Shown: one piece after another, positions 30,370-38,636 of the stretch | Numbering within the stretch: position 1 is the stretch's first letter | Layout: the number at the start of each line of letters is the position of its first letter | Assembly (NCBI GenBank): GCA_937930695.1 | Contig: CALHCB010000172.1 | Coordinates: forward strand, 1-48,679 | DNA length: 48,679 nt | Direction of reading: 5' to 3' | Origin: an uncultured Acidimicrobiales bacterium | GTDB taxonomy: Bacteria > Actinomycetota > Acidimicrobiia > Acidimicrobiales > SZUA-35 | Position numbers and translations under genes: made by a program | The notes under the pieces: generated by a model | What the model saw: the letters and a program-made list of their open reading frames with translations, nothing else | The model's database searches: none | What the model was told of the DNA's origin: nothing

Positions 30370-31200
30370 CTAACCGAGAGCAACCGCAACGACGCCGGCG
30401 AGACCGAACCCAATCCCGATGACTTGCAGCCTCGAGATCGTGTCTTTGAAGAAGACACGGCCGACGTTGACCGAAACGATCGGGAACATCGATGTGGTGA
30501 TGATCGCAGGCGTTGGGTCGATGGCTAAGGCGACGATGTGTGCCGTGCTCGCCATTCCCGAGAGGATGCCGGCAGAAAGAGCGGACATGCGAGCCTTGGT
30601 TGGCGGCACGATGCTGATCGAGCGCCTCCAGGCGACGATCACCAAGAGGAGAAAGGCCACGCCGCGTTGGACGACGGCCGGCCAAGCGCCTGCGGTGTCC
30701 GAAGCATCGACAAGAGCAGAGAGTCCGATGCCGTAGCTGCAACCGGCGACAAGAGCGAGCGTGACTCCTCGGGCCATGTCTGGCGTCCGGCTTCGCCGAC
30801 CACCCGTCGAAACGACGACGATGCCAATGAGAGCGAGACCAGCCCCGAAGAGGGCAAGGCCCGACGGGGTGGTGCCCGTGAGCACCGCATAGAGGTATGG
30901 GATCACTGCGGATAGCGATGCCACGACTGGAGCTGCGACTGCCGCGCCGACCTTCGAGAGCGACGTGTAGTAGGCGACCATCCCGATCGCGATGCCCAGC
31001 CCGGAGATCGCGGCGCGACCGACGTCAGAAGCGATGAGTTCGCTGTCGACGAATCCAACGGCGACGAGGGCGGTACAGGCTGCGACGATCTGAAAGATGG
31101 CCGCGGCTGCCAGGGTTGAGCTGGCAGCAACTACTTTGCGGCCGCTGAGATCAGAGAACCCGATGCAAAGTGCGGCGATTGCCCCGACGAGGATGGCCAC
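30370..31200 (-). CDS. EamA/DMT superfamily transporter, copy 2
   Basis: This 276-aa protein with about ten membrane helices starts at GTG 31200 (MAILVGAIAALCIGFSDLSG). Similarity to copy 1 at 28817-29704 is visible in the first helix, in the GLALFGAGLALIGIVVVSTGG-like region and in the final helices, where both carry a conserved start-of-repeat YPVSTVLLSRVI or FPIVSVNVGRVF block. The two are therefore old paralogues flanking the DUF664 gene. The substrate is unknown. It converges on the DUF664 gene with a 25-bp gap. Confidence 0.86.
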   Translation of the reverse strand: MAILVGAIAALCIGFSDLSGRKVVAASSTLAAAAIFQIVAACTALVAVGFVDSELIASDVGRAAISGLGIAIGMVAYYTSLSKVGAAVAAPVVASLSAVIPYLYAVLTGTTPSGLALFGAGLALIGIVVVSTGGRRSRTPDMARGVTLALVAGCSYGIGLSALVDASDTAGAWPAVVQRGVAFLLLVIVAWRRSISIVPPTKARMSALSAGILSGMASTAHIVALAIDPTPAIITTSMFPIVSVNVGRVFFKDTISRLQVIGIGFGLAGVVAVALG

Positions 31201-31344
31201 GCTCAGAGACAGGCCACGGAGTGATTTACCAGCACGGCGGGACGCTACTCAGCTCGCCAGATTCAATCCCAAAGCTTCGCCGGAAATACCCATCTAGTGG
31301 GAACAGTCAGGAGACGTGCACCTGCGAGACCAGGGCCAACGTGG

Positions 31345-32505
31345 TCAAAGCGAGGCGTACAGCGCAGCTTCGAAGTCCCGGAAGTTCTGCATGGCAACGT
31401 CGTCGGCGAACGGCACGAGTTGTGTGGCCCACACCCCACAGATGTCTTTCACCGGGTCGATCCAATAGTAGGAGTTGGCGAGGCCGGCCCAGGAGAGGCT
31501 TCCTGCCGAGCGACCTTCCTTTGTCTCCTCGGTATTGATCAGGAAACTGAGACCCCACTTTTGTTGCATGTCCGGATAGAAGTTCGCGTCATTCGAGAAC
31601 GATGGAACCGCAGTGTGCAGCGTCTTGACGTCGAGTTCTCCCATGCTGTTCTGCGACATGAGAGCGACGGTTTCCGGAGCCAAGATCTGGGCGTTGTCGA
31701 GCGAACCTTGGTTGAGGAATGCACGGGTGAACCGGAGATAGTCCGACACGGTCGAATAGAGCCCACCACCGCCCATCTGAAATTCTGGCTCGGCAGGGAG
31801 CTCGAACGGAAACACTGCGAGCGACCCGTCATCATCTCGTTGGTGCACGCTGGCCAGCCGACTTCGCATCTCCGGGGAGATGGCGAAACTCGTACTGGTC
31901 ATGCCGAGCGGATCGAAGATGTTCGCCTTCATGTAGTCGCCGAGCTTCATGCCGCTCGCCGCCTCGACCATCTTGCCGACCCAGTCGATGTTGATGCCGT
32001 ACATCCAGTCAGTCCCTGGGTCGAACAGCAACGGTGTCGTGAGAGCGGCGTTCTCGCATCCGGTCACACCTGGGGTGCCCGTGACGTCCTGATAGCGAGC
32101 AAGCTCGGGACTCCAGATGTCGTAGCCATAACCAGCGGTGTGCGTCAGCAGTTGGCGCAACGTGATCTCTGTCGCTGAAGGACGAACGATGGGATTGCCC
32201 GCTTCGTCAAAGCCTTCCAAAACCCCGACCTGGCCGAGGGCAGCGATGATTTCTGACGCCGGACCATCAAGACTGAGTCGCCCTTGTTCGACGAGTTGCA
32301 TCGCTGCGGTTCCGGTGACGGCCTTCGTCATTGATGCGATCCACAGCACGGTGTCCATCGACATCGGAGTGCCACCGCCGATCGATCTCTCCCCGAAGAC
32401 GCCTTCGTAGATGGGCCCGTCAGAGTTCGCTGCACCAGCGACTACTCCGGCAAGCCCACCAACCTCGACAACTCCTGACAGCACTTGATCGATACTGGAA
32501 CTCAT
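31345..32505 (-). CDS. serine hydrolase of the beta-lactamase (class C / family VIII esterase) fold
   Basis: I start at ATG 32505, with a GGGAG ribosome site 5 bases upstream; the frame is open to 32553. The 386-aa protein has the SxxK nucleophile motif S58-M-T-K61 and a downstream tyrosine-region match MYGINIDWVGK, followed by the family ending with YYWIDPVKDICGVW. It lacks a signal peptide, so it is probably a cytosolic esterase (EstB-like) rather than a true periplasmic beta-lactamase. The natural substrate is unknown. A 144-bp gap without features separates it from EamA copy 2. Confidence 0.9.
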   Translation of the reverse strand: MSSSIDQVLSGVVEVGGLAGVVAGAANSDGPIYEGVFGERSIGGGTPMSMDTVLWIASMTKAVTGTAAMQLVEQGRLSLDGPASEIIAALGQVGVLEGFDEAGNPIVRPSATEITLRQLLTHTAGYGYDIWSPELARYQDVTGTPGVTGCENAALTTPLLFDPGTDWMYGINIDWVGKMVEAASGMKLGDYMKANIFDPLGMTSTSFAISPEMRSRLASVHQRDDDGSLAVFPFELPAEPEFQMGGGGLYSTVSDYLRFTRAFLNQGSLDNAQILAPETVALMSQNSMGELDVKTLHTAVPSFSNDANFYPDMQQKWGLSFLINTEETKEGRSAGSLSWAGLANSYYWIDPVKDICGVWATQLVPFADDVAMQNFRDFEAALYASL

Positions 32506-32676
32506 TGTTGCTCCCTGAACCGGATCGCCCTGGCTCGTCGCACGCCTCAACACTCTGTTGCAGATCGAGACTAGTGAAGATGTCCTGACACTGCCTGCAG
32601 CGAGTCAGCGGAGAGCGATGTGCGAGTCACAATGGTGGTCGGCCGCCGAGACGGCGGGGTCGTGATGGCTGAGCCC

Positions 32677-33090
32677 CTAGAACTCCTCGACCCACTCCTC
32701 GTCGCCCTGGAACTCAGGGAGTGGTTCGCTGTCGTCACGCGGTGGCTCCTGTCCACTGAAGACCGGCGGTGCTTCCTCGGCCCGTGAGTATGCGGGTTCG
32801 CCTGATGTTGACGACTGGGCTGGCCGCCCACCGGACTTCTTCTCTCGGGCGAGCCGCTTTGCGCCTTCTTCTTCGTCCTCGGGACCGTAGCCGTACGCCA
32901 TTTGCACGCCGTCGACGTCGAACGGCTTGCCGAGAGATGCAACATGGAACTTGGACCAATCGCCGGACTTCTTCTGGACTTCGACGATGCCTCCGCTGGC
33001 GATGGCCTTCTCCAGCGTCTCGATCGGTCCCATGGCAGCCCACTTGCCGGATTTCGTCTTTCGGAAGCTTGGGGGTGGGAGTTCACTCAT
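32677..33090 (-). CDS. hypothetical protein, 137 aa, acidic tail
   Basis: This starts at ATG 33090; the frame extends to 33165. The N-terminal half (residues 8-70) is compact: KTKSGKWAAMGPIETLEKAI, then a GIVEVQKKSGDWSKFHVASLG-like segment that repeats the SGKW / SGDW theme and reads as small strands. The C-terminal half is low complexity, Pro/Glu-rich and ends in acidic WVEEF. I recognise no family with certainty; the motif GDWSKFHVxxLGKPF occurs in small actinobacterial proteins of unknown role. It is divergent from the MFS gene with 41 bp between the starts. Confidence 0.65.
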   Translation of the reverse strand: MSELPPPSFRKTKSGKWAAMGPIETLEKAIASGGIVEVQKKSGDWSKFHVASLGKPFDVDGVQMAYGYGPEDEEEGAKRLAREKKSGGRPAQSSTSGEPAYSRAEEAPPVFSGQEPPRDDSEPLPEFQGDEEWVEEF

Positions 33091-33117
33091 CCCCTCAGTA
33101 TCGCAAACTGTGGCGCG

Positions 33118-33123
33118 TATCGT
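33118..33123 (+). promoter_or_regulatory. -10 element (TATCGT), leaderless start of MFS gene
   Basis: TATCGT matches TANNNT and lies 8 bases before GTG 33132. The bases between contain AAGG, so a very short leader with a ribosome site cannot be excluded. Confidence 0.4.
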
Positions 33124-33131
33124 GAAGGCCG

Positions 33132-34406
33132 GTGACCTCGACCGCAGCTGACAATCAGCGAACACTCAGAACCGGCCCCTTTGCCCACTACGCGTGGGTC
33201 GTGCTCGTTGTGTTGTTCGTGGGCCTGTTGAGCGCCCAGGGAGTACGGCTGGCGTTCGGGGCCTTCATCGAGCCGTGGGAAGATTCCTTCAGTATTTCGC
33301 GAGGCACCGTCTCATTCGTGGCTCTGGTGAGTTATCTGATCTACGGATTCGCCCAGCCCATCGTCGGGAAATTCGCCGATCGCATGCACCTGCCTCGGCT
33401 CTTTGCCATGGGGCTGGTCATCATCTCGGTCGGCCTTGTCATCACGACGACGGTGAGTTCCGCGACTGGCTTGACGATGGCATACGGGGTTCTGGCGTCG
33501 GTCGGATTTGGCATTTCAGCCAGCGTTGTCGCATCGGTATTGATCGCTCGGTGGTTCGTCGCTCGTCGAGGAATGGCCTTCGGCATCGTGGAGGCAGGAT
33601 TTGGAGCGGGCCAGTTGGTGCTTGTTCCACTTTCGTTGTTTGCCATCGCCCGTATTGGCTGGCGGCCAACGATGCTCATCTTCGCTGGACTCCTGGCGTG
33701 CGTGATCGCCCCGCTCTGTCTGCTGCTGGTCCATGACCGTCCCGAAGATGTTGGGCTCGAGCCTCTGGGCGGGCCCGACGTTGACCTGGAAGAGGACGAA
33801 GCGCGGGATCTGTCGCTGCTTGCTCGCAAGGAGTTCTGGTTCCTCGGCGTGCCGTTCTTCGTCTGCGGAATTACGACCACGGGTCTCGTCGATACCCACC
33901 TCATCGAATTCGCCCATGACCATGGCAACAGCTCGACTGTCGCGGGAGCTGCGGTGAGCGTGCTCGCGGTGTTCAACATCATCGGGACTGCGAGCGCTGG
34001 ACTGTTGGTTGACCGTTTCGATCCGCGCCACATGCTTGGATGGTTGTACGCCCTGCGAGCGGTCTCCCTCGTGGTGGTGTTGTTTCTCAACGAAGGGTTT
34101 TGGCTTTTGCAGTTCAGCGTCTTGTTCGGCCTGGTCGACTTTGCCACCGTGGCTCCGACACAAACACTGGTCTCCCGCTACTTCGGCCCTCGATCACTGG
34201 GGTTTGTCTTTGGCCTAGTGCTGACGTCGCACCAAATCGGGTCCGCCATTGGCTCCTACATTCCCGGTCGCCTCCATGACGCAACCGGCAGCTATACCTC
34301 TTCGTTCGTGGCCGCCGCCGCCACGCTCGTGGTGGCAAGCGCGCTGTCGTTCTTGCTGCCAGCGCCCGCTGTCCCGGCTCGCTCTCTCCTGAGCGATGCT
34401 CCGTAG
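33132..34406 (+). CDS. MFS transporter (OFA/monocarboxylate-like)
   Basis: This 424-aa carrier has 12 predicted membrane helices. The first begins at about residue 20 (HYAWVVLVVLFVGLL). The N-half has the MFS loop motif as GKFADRMHLPR after helix 2, and the second half has LLVDRFDPRHMLGW in the corresponding place. The general look, with a SFSISRGTVSFVA stretch after helix 1, is that of oxalate/formate or monocarboxylate carriers. No substrate can be assigned. It starts at GTG 33132 beside a TANNNT element. The next gene follows after 2 bp, so the two are co-transcribed. Confidence 0.88.
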   Translation: MTSTAADNQRTLRTGPFAHYAWVVLVVLFVGLLSAQGVRLAFGAFIEPWEDSFSISRGTVSFVALVSYLIYGFAQPIVGKFADRMHLPRLFAMGLVIISVGLVITTTVSSATGLTMAYGVLASVGFGISASVVASVLIARWFVARRGMAFGIVEAGFGAGQLVLVPLSLFAIARIGWRPTMLIFAGLLACVIAPLCLLLVHDRPEDVGLEPLGGPDVDLEEDEARDLSLLARKEFWFLGVPFFVCGITTTGLVDTHLIEFAHDHGNSSTVAGAAVSVLAVFNIIGTASAGLLVDRFDPRHMLGWLYALRAVSLVVVLFLNEGFWLLQFSVLFGLVDFATVAPTQTLVSRYFGPRSLGFVFGLVLTSHQIGSAIGSYIPGRLHDATGSYTSSFVAAAATLVVASALSFLLPAPAVPARSLLSDAP

Positions 34407-34408
34407 GA

Positions 34409-35857
34409 GTGTCCGTTGAGAGCCCCGTCGTGAGAACGAATCGATTACCGCCCGCCCTCGCTGACGTTCGCTTTCTGGGTGCTCTCGGTTTGGTGTTGGT
34501 GAACGATCTCTATCTGAAGACACAACACCCAGGCATCATCTCCGGAAAACTCAGTGACGTCGCTGGATTCGTGGTCTTTCCTGTCGTGGTTGCCGCGCTG
34601 CTGGCGGTCTTGGATCGCCATCCCCGGCCCGTCACAATCGTGGGAGGGATCGCGGTTTGGTTTGTGGGACTCCAGCTCTCCTCGACGGTGGACAGCACCC
34701 ACGAGATGTTGATGAGCGCCATGCTTCCGTGGGCGCCCGTCAACACAGCAGATCCGACCGACCTGCTCGCACTGCCCGCAGCGTTCTTTGGATTGCGTGT
34801 TCTGAATGCGCCCGAACCGATGCGTGTCGGATCACGAACACGTTCGGCGATCCTCGGTGTCGGCCTCATGGCCTGCCTTGCGGATCAACCACCTCCATCT
34901 CCGGAGAACGGGGCCGCAGTCGAACGAGACGACGGCACGGTCGAGATCGCAGTTGCGGACGATGATCTTGTCTACTCCGGGCTCCGGAGTGTTGACGGAG
35001 GAGCAACCTGGACCGCGTTCGATCTCGACACCGCAGGGGTGTCTGACGCGTTGGACCCCGAGCGTTGGCCCTCAACCCAAATGGCGTGTTTGGCGTCAGT
35101 TCCCGACGTCTGTGTTTCTGTCGAAGACACAGCAGACGGCGTTCGAGTGGTGGAGTCCATCCCTGGAGAAGCTGAAGAGCTCAAGGTTGCGTGGGAACAC
35201 ATCGACGAGCGATATGTCCGCCAGACGTTTGGATCGACCTACGGAGCCGGGGGAGTGACCGTCTTGGCAGACGACACGGTGATCGTGACCACGAGGGGCG
35301 GGCCGATTCTTCGCCGTGCCGTCGACGGCACATGGTCGCCTGAACCACTTGCGCTGCGCAGAAGTAATGCGCTCGCTTACGCCATCGTCGTTGCGGTGAT
35401 CACCGGCGTCACACTGGCTGCGCTGGTGATTCGGACGAGGACGTTGCCGCGCCTGGCGCTGGCGGCATTCGCTCTCGTCACGGTGGTGCTCGTTCCGGCT
35501 CCACTACATGTTGACTTGGGAATCGCCGGTCTGGCTTGGTTCCCGATGTTGGCGTTCGCTGCGCTGACCTGGCTGGTGCTCCTCGTTGTCACGCTGATTC
35601 GAGGACTGCGGCGATCCGACGTTGACGAGGACGGAACCGAGTCGCCGCGAGCCAGGCTGTGGCTGTTGGCGACTCCGATCCTCACCGTCATCCCGATTGC
35701 TTGGTGGCTCGCCCGCGTTGACGTACGCGTTTCTGCGGTGTGGTTCGTGCACTGGGCGGTGCTCATCGCGGGGGCTGGGCTCATCCTTGCCCTCGTTCCG
35801 TCGGAACGAAAAGCGACGCCTCCACCGCCCCGCATCCCGTCGCCACCATCAGGCTGA
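34409..35857 (+). CDS. membrane protein with an extracytoplasmic sialidase-like (BNR) segment, unknown function
   Basis: This 482-aa protein starts at GTG 34409, or possibly GTG 34430, just behind the MFS stop. It has about four N-terminal hydrophobic segments (about 18-35, 48-65, 75-92, 125-150), then a soluble central part (about 160-310) and five C-terminal helices (about 325-345, 350-368, 374-395, 420-440, 448-468). The central part contains LRSVDGGATWTAFDL, matching the BNR/Asp-box pattern S-x-D-G-G-x-T-W of sialidases and photosystem assembly proteins. I see only one such box. The function is unknown; co-transcription with a carrier suggests a membrane role. Confidence 0.7.
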   Translation: MSVESPVVRTNRLPPALADVRFLGALGLVLVNDLYLKTQHPGIISGKLSDVAGFVVFPVVVAALLAVLDRHPRPVTIVGGIAVWFVGLQLSSTVDSTHEMLMSAMLPWAPVNTADPTDLLALPAAFFGLRVLNAPEPMRVGSRTRSAILGVGLMACLADQPPPSPENGAAVERDDGTVEIAVADDDLVYSGLRSVDGGATWTAFDLDTAGVSDALDPERWPSTQMACLASVPDVCVSVEDTADGVRVVESIPGEAEELKVAWEHIDERYVRQTFGSTYGAGGVTVLADDTVIVTTRGGPILRRAVDGTWSPEPLALRRSNALAYAIVVAVITGVTLAALVIRTRTLPRLALAAFALVTVVLVPAPLHVDLGIAGLAWFPMLAFAALTWLVLLVVTLIRGLRRSDVDEDGTESPRARLWLLATPILTVIPIAWWLARVDVRVSAVWFVHWAVLIAGAGLILALVPSERKATPPPPRIPSPPSG

Positions 35858-35882
35858 CGACGGCCGCAGGCTCAGCGATTGT

Positions 35883-36674
35883 CTACTCCCACCAGCGTTC
35901 CCGCAGTGCCGTGAAGTTGGGTTGTCCGGTGGTAACCGTGCAGCCGCCATCGACGACGAGCCCGTGGCCGTTGACATACGACGCGTCATCACTGGCGAGG
36001 AATGTCACCGCCGATGCGATTTCGTGTGCGTATCCCATCCGCCCCATCGGGACGAGTCGCTGATACTGCTCTTGGGCTCGCTTGCTGTTGACGAGTGAAT
36101 CTGTCATCGCGGTCTCGATGCCGCCGGGACAAACGGCATTGACCCGGATGCCTTCGCGGGCGTGATCGGCCGCCATGCTGCGGGTCAAGTTCATCACCGC
36201 ACCCTTTGCGGCGTTGTAGGCAGGCACACCCCAGTCACCGAAGAGTCCCGAGATCGATGCGGTGTTGACAATCGTTCCGCCACCGGCCTCTCGCATGATT
36301 GGGATGGCCGCCCGACAGCCATAGAAGACCGCGTTCAGGTCCACGTCGATCACCCGATGCCACTCCTCGATCGAGACCTCGTCGACCTTTCCGACGCATC
36401 CGATTCCAGCGTTGTTGAACACGATGTCGAGGGATCCGAATCGCTCGACTGTGGACGACATGAGGTTCTCGACGGCCTCGAGACTCGTCACATCGAGCTG
36501 GCAGGCGTCGGTCTTGTTGCCCAGTTCGGTGGCCAAAAGCTCAGCAGCTTCTCCCTGGAGATCGGCGATCATCACCGATGCGCCTTCCTCAACGAAACGA
36601 CGAACGGTTGCTTCGCCGATGCCAGAGGAACCGCCCGTGATCACGGCGGTTTTTCCTTCAAGTCTTCCGGTCAT
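35883..36674 (-). CDS. SDR family oxidoreductase
   Basis: This 263-aa classical SDR has the cofactor motif ITGGSSGIGEAT, the NNAG motif, and the catalytic S-x12-Y-N-A-A-K. The Asp in MIADLQ at the end of strand 2 suggests NAD(H). It starts at the ATG 36674, overlapping the stop of the alpha/beta hydrolase by 4 bp (ATGA), so the two genes are coupled and divergent from the ArsR regulator. It probably oxidises the alcohol formed or used by the hydrolase, but no substrate can be named. Confidence 0.92.
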   Translation of the reverse strand: MTGRLEGKTAVITGGSSGIGEATVRRFVEEGASVMIADLQGEAAELLATELGNKTDACQLDVTSLEAVENLMSSTVERFGSLDIVFNNAGIGCVGKVDEVSIEEWHRVIDVDLNAVFYGCRAAIPIMREAGGGTIVNTASISGLFGDWGVPAYNAAKGAVMNLTRSMAADHAREGIRVNAVCPGGIETAMTDSLVNSKRAQEQYQRLVPMGRMGYAHEIASAVTFLASDDASYVNGHGLVVDGGCTVTTGQPNFTALRERWWE

Positions 36675-37369
36675 GTATTCAGTCCTTCAAGTAGGTCGGC
36701 CAACTCCTGTGGCCGATTGATGGGGATCATGTGGTTGCTTGTGTTCTCGAGATAGTTCCAGCGGTCTGATGCATTCGCGTGATCTGCTGCAGGCCAGAAC
36801 GGGTCGCCAGCATCGCGGCCATCACCCGTGGCCTTCACGAAGGTGAGGTCGAAGGGATACTCCTCGACAGGCATAGGGACTCGAGCAGCTTCTCGGAAGC
36901 AGCCCATGGGGTGCATCACGCGACGAACCTGCGAGAAGGCTTCTGCCTCGGCGCTCTCGTACTCACGAGCTCGAGCGGGAGCAAGCCACTCAGCCCCGGG
37001 ACCGAGCCACGTCGTATCCATGCCCATGGTCTGCGCAATGACTTCGCCGTCGCTTGGAACAAAGGCGTCGAGATAGACGAGGTGCGCTACTCGATCGCCA
37101 ATGTGTTCCAGAGCGCCGGTGACAACAGCTCCTCCGTAGGAGAAGCCGAGCAGCACGATGTCGTTGAGATCCTCGTACAGGATGGTGTTGGCGACATCGG
37201 CAACATGTGTGCTGAGGCCAATCTGGGCGCTTGCGAGGTGAGCCCGTTCGCCAATGCCAGTGAGGCTCGGTGTGAACACCTCGTGGCCCTTTGCTTGAAG
37301 GAGGCGTCGAGTTGCACCGAAGGAATAGGAGCCGCCCCAGGCACCGTGCACCAATACGTAGGTAGTCAT
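36671..37369 (-). CDS. alpha/beta hydrolase (EstC/salicylate-esterase-like)
   Basis: This 232-aa alpha/beta hydrolase has the N-terminal oxyanion motif LVHGAWGGSYSF, the nucleophile elbow GFSYGG and a C-terminal His in SNHMIPINRP. The His-Gly-Ala-Trp start and final His placing match plant hydroxynitrile lyase/methyl-esterase-like bacterial esterases. TAAGGT 6 bases upstream of the ATG suggests a leaderless transcript. It is coupled to the SDR and divergent from the ArsR regulator with 67 bp in between, so it is probably controlled by that regulator. Confidence 0.88.
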   Translation of the reverse strand: MTTYVLVHGAWGGSYSFGATRRLLQAKGHEVFTPSLTGIGERAHLASAQIGLSTHVADVANTILYEDLNDIVLLGFSYGGAVVTGALEHIGDRVAHLVYLDAFVPSDGEVIAQTMGMDTTWLGPGAEWLAPARAREYESAEAEAFSQVRRVMHPMGCFREAARVPMPVEEYPFDLTFVKATGDGRDAGDPFWPAADHANASDRWNYLENTSNHMIPINRPQELADLLEGLNT

Positions 37370-37375
37370 CGTGTG

Positions 37376-37381
37376 ACCTTA
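37376..37381 (-). promoter_or_regulatory. -10 element (TAAGGT), leaderless start of alpha/beta hydrolase
   Basis: On the minus strand TAAGGT lies 6 bases before the ATG at 37369 and matches TANNNT. Confidence 0.45.
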
Positions 37382-37417
37382 CGCGTGGCGTTCGTCGGCA
37401 AACAGTTGACTTCGATC

Positions 37418-37435
37418 TAGATAACAACTTAGCTA
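37418..37435. promoter_or_regulatory. inverted repeat, candidate operator for the ArsR-type regulator
   Basis: TAGATAA (37418-37424) and TTAGCTA (37429-37435) are a 6-of-7 inverted repeat with a 4-base spacer, in an AT-rich patch that ends 2 bases before the regulator's ATG. A TTGACT-like -35 (37406-37411) lies just upstream. Position and form fit autorepression. Confidence 0.5.
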
Positions 37436-37436
37436 T

Positions 37437-37799
37437 ATGGCTATGACCACCTCCAGGCGGCCGGGATCCCTCGCCATTGACGCGAACCCCGCCTCTGACA
37501 AGGAGTTCGAGCGGGTCTTGAAGGCGATAGCCAGCACTCGCAGGCTCCAGATCCTGGAGTGGTTGAAGGATCCGTCTTCAAACTTTCCCGAGCAGATTCA
37601 TGGCGATCCAGAACTCCACGGCGCATGTAACCAATTCATCGTGGAGAAGCTTGGAGTGAGTCAGCCGGCAGCTTCGCGTCATTTGAAAGTTCTTGTCGAC
37701 GCTGGGCTGATCCTGGCGACACCCCGCAAGGGTTGGACGTACTACCGCCGTAACGAGCGTGCGATTGCCGACGTTGTTCGCCGAGTCGCCTCCATCTGA
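37437..37799 (+). CDS. ArsR/SmtB-family HTH regulator
   Basis: This 120-aa winged-helix repressor starts at ATG 37437 (ATG 37443 is an alternative). The region RRLQILEWLKD and the recognition helix region VSQPAASRHLKVLVDAGLIL are the standard ArsR HTH; RKGWTYYRRN is the wing. It has a single Cys (C64, in LHGACNQF) outside the DNA-recognition helix and no ELCVCDL metal motif, so a metal role is unlikely and an organic ligand is more probable. It sits in the centre of a divergent hydrolase/SDR and SDR/aldolase/aminotransferase set, which it likely controls through the inverted repeat at 37418-37435. Confidence 0.88.
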   Translation: MAMTTSRRPGSLAIDANPASDKEFERVLKAIASTRRLQILEWLKDPSSNFPEQIHGDPELHGACNQFIVEKLGVSQPAASRHLKVLVDAGLILATPRKGWTYYRRNERAIADVVRRVASI

Positions 37800-37832
37800 T
37801 TTCCTGTCGAACCGAACCAAAGAGAGAACCAC

Positions 37833-38636
37833 GTGCACGAATCACTGCAAGACAAGACGGTGCTCGTCACCGGAGCGGGGGCGGGCATTGGCCGCGCGAT
37901 CGCGGAGCGGTTTGCGAGCTGTGGCAGCAAGGTGGCCGTGAACGACGTGAACGCCGAGCTGGTGGCCGAGGTGGTGGAGTCGATCAACACAGGCGGCGGC
38001 ACCGCGATGGCCGCGGTGGCCGACGTCTCGGACAGCTCCACGGTCAATCCCATGGTCGAGGCGGTGATGGCGGCCAACGGGTCGATTGACGTGTTGGTGA
38101 ACAACGCAGGAATCGTCAGCCCGATGCTGCACTTCTTTGAGGCGGACGAAGCGTGGTGGCGTCGGATCATCGACGTCAACCTCACCGGTCACTTCCTGGT
38201 TTCCCATCCGGTTGCCCGGCACATGGCGAAGGCAGGTGGGGGCTCGATCATCAACATGAGCTCTGGTGGAGCGACGAGGGCCCACCGGGCCTTCACGGCA
38301 TACGACGCAACAAAGGGCGGGATCGAGGCCCTGACCCGAGCGATGGCGCTCGATCTCGGGCCGTACAACATTCGGGTCAACGCCCTCATGCCTGGATCGA
38401 TCGACACGAGCGGCTTGTCCGTCGACGATCGGGTGTTGCGAGGTGAGAACGTGCCCCTCGGACGAATTGGCGAGGCCAGCGACATGACTGGCGCAGCACT
38501 CTTCCTGGCATCCGATGATGCGACCTACATCACCGGCGATGTCATCAAAGTCGACGGAGGGATGCTGGCCCAACAGCGTTCAGCGACCGTCGACATCATG
38601 CCTCCTTCGGACTTTCCAAAGATCGAGGACCTCTAA
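37833..38636 (+). CDS. SDR family oxidoreductase
   Basis: This 267-aa classical SDR starts at GTG 37833 with an AGAGAGA ribosome site. The cofactor motif is VTGAGAGIGRAIA, the NNAG motif is intact (VNNAGI), and the catalytic S-x12-Y-D-A-T-K is complete. VNDVNAE after strand 2 fits NAD(H). It lies 33 bp after the ArsR gene, and the aldolase begins directly after its stop (0 bp gap). It is a member of the ArsR-centred unit; the substrate is unknown. Confidence 0.92.
   Translation: MHESLQDKTVLVTGAGAGIGRAIAERFASCGSKVAVNDVNAELVAEVVESINTGGGTAMAAVADVSDSSTVNPMVEAVMAANGSIDVLVNNAGIVSPMLHFFEADEAWWRRIIDVNLTGHFLVSHPVARHMAKAGGGSIINMSSGGATRAHRAFTAYDATKGGIEALTRAMALDLGPYNIRVNALMPGSIDTSGLSVDDRVLRGENVPLGRIGEASDMTGAALFLASDDATYITGDVIKVDGGMLAQQRSATVDIMPPSDFPKIEDL

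Noticed and set aside
31345-32505. Antibiotic-resistance beta-lactamase
   Set aside because: No signal peptide, family VIII esterase-like sequence around SMTK and YGIN, and no resistance context; an esterase is more likely.
37437-37799. Metal-sensing ArsR (arsenic or zinc repressor)
   Set aside because: The ELCVCDL-type metal motif is absent, only one cysteine is present and no metal-resistance gene is adjacent.
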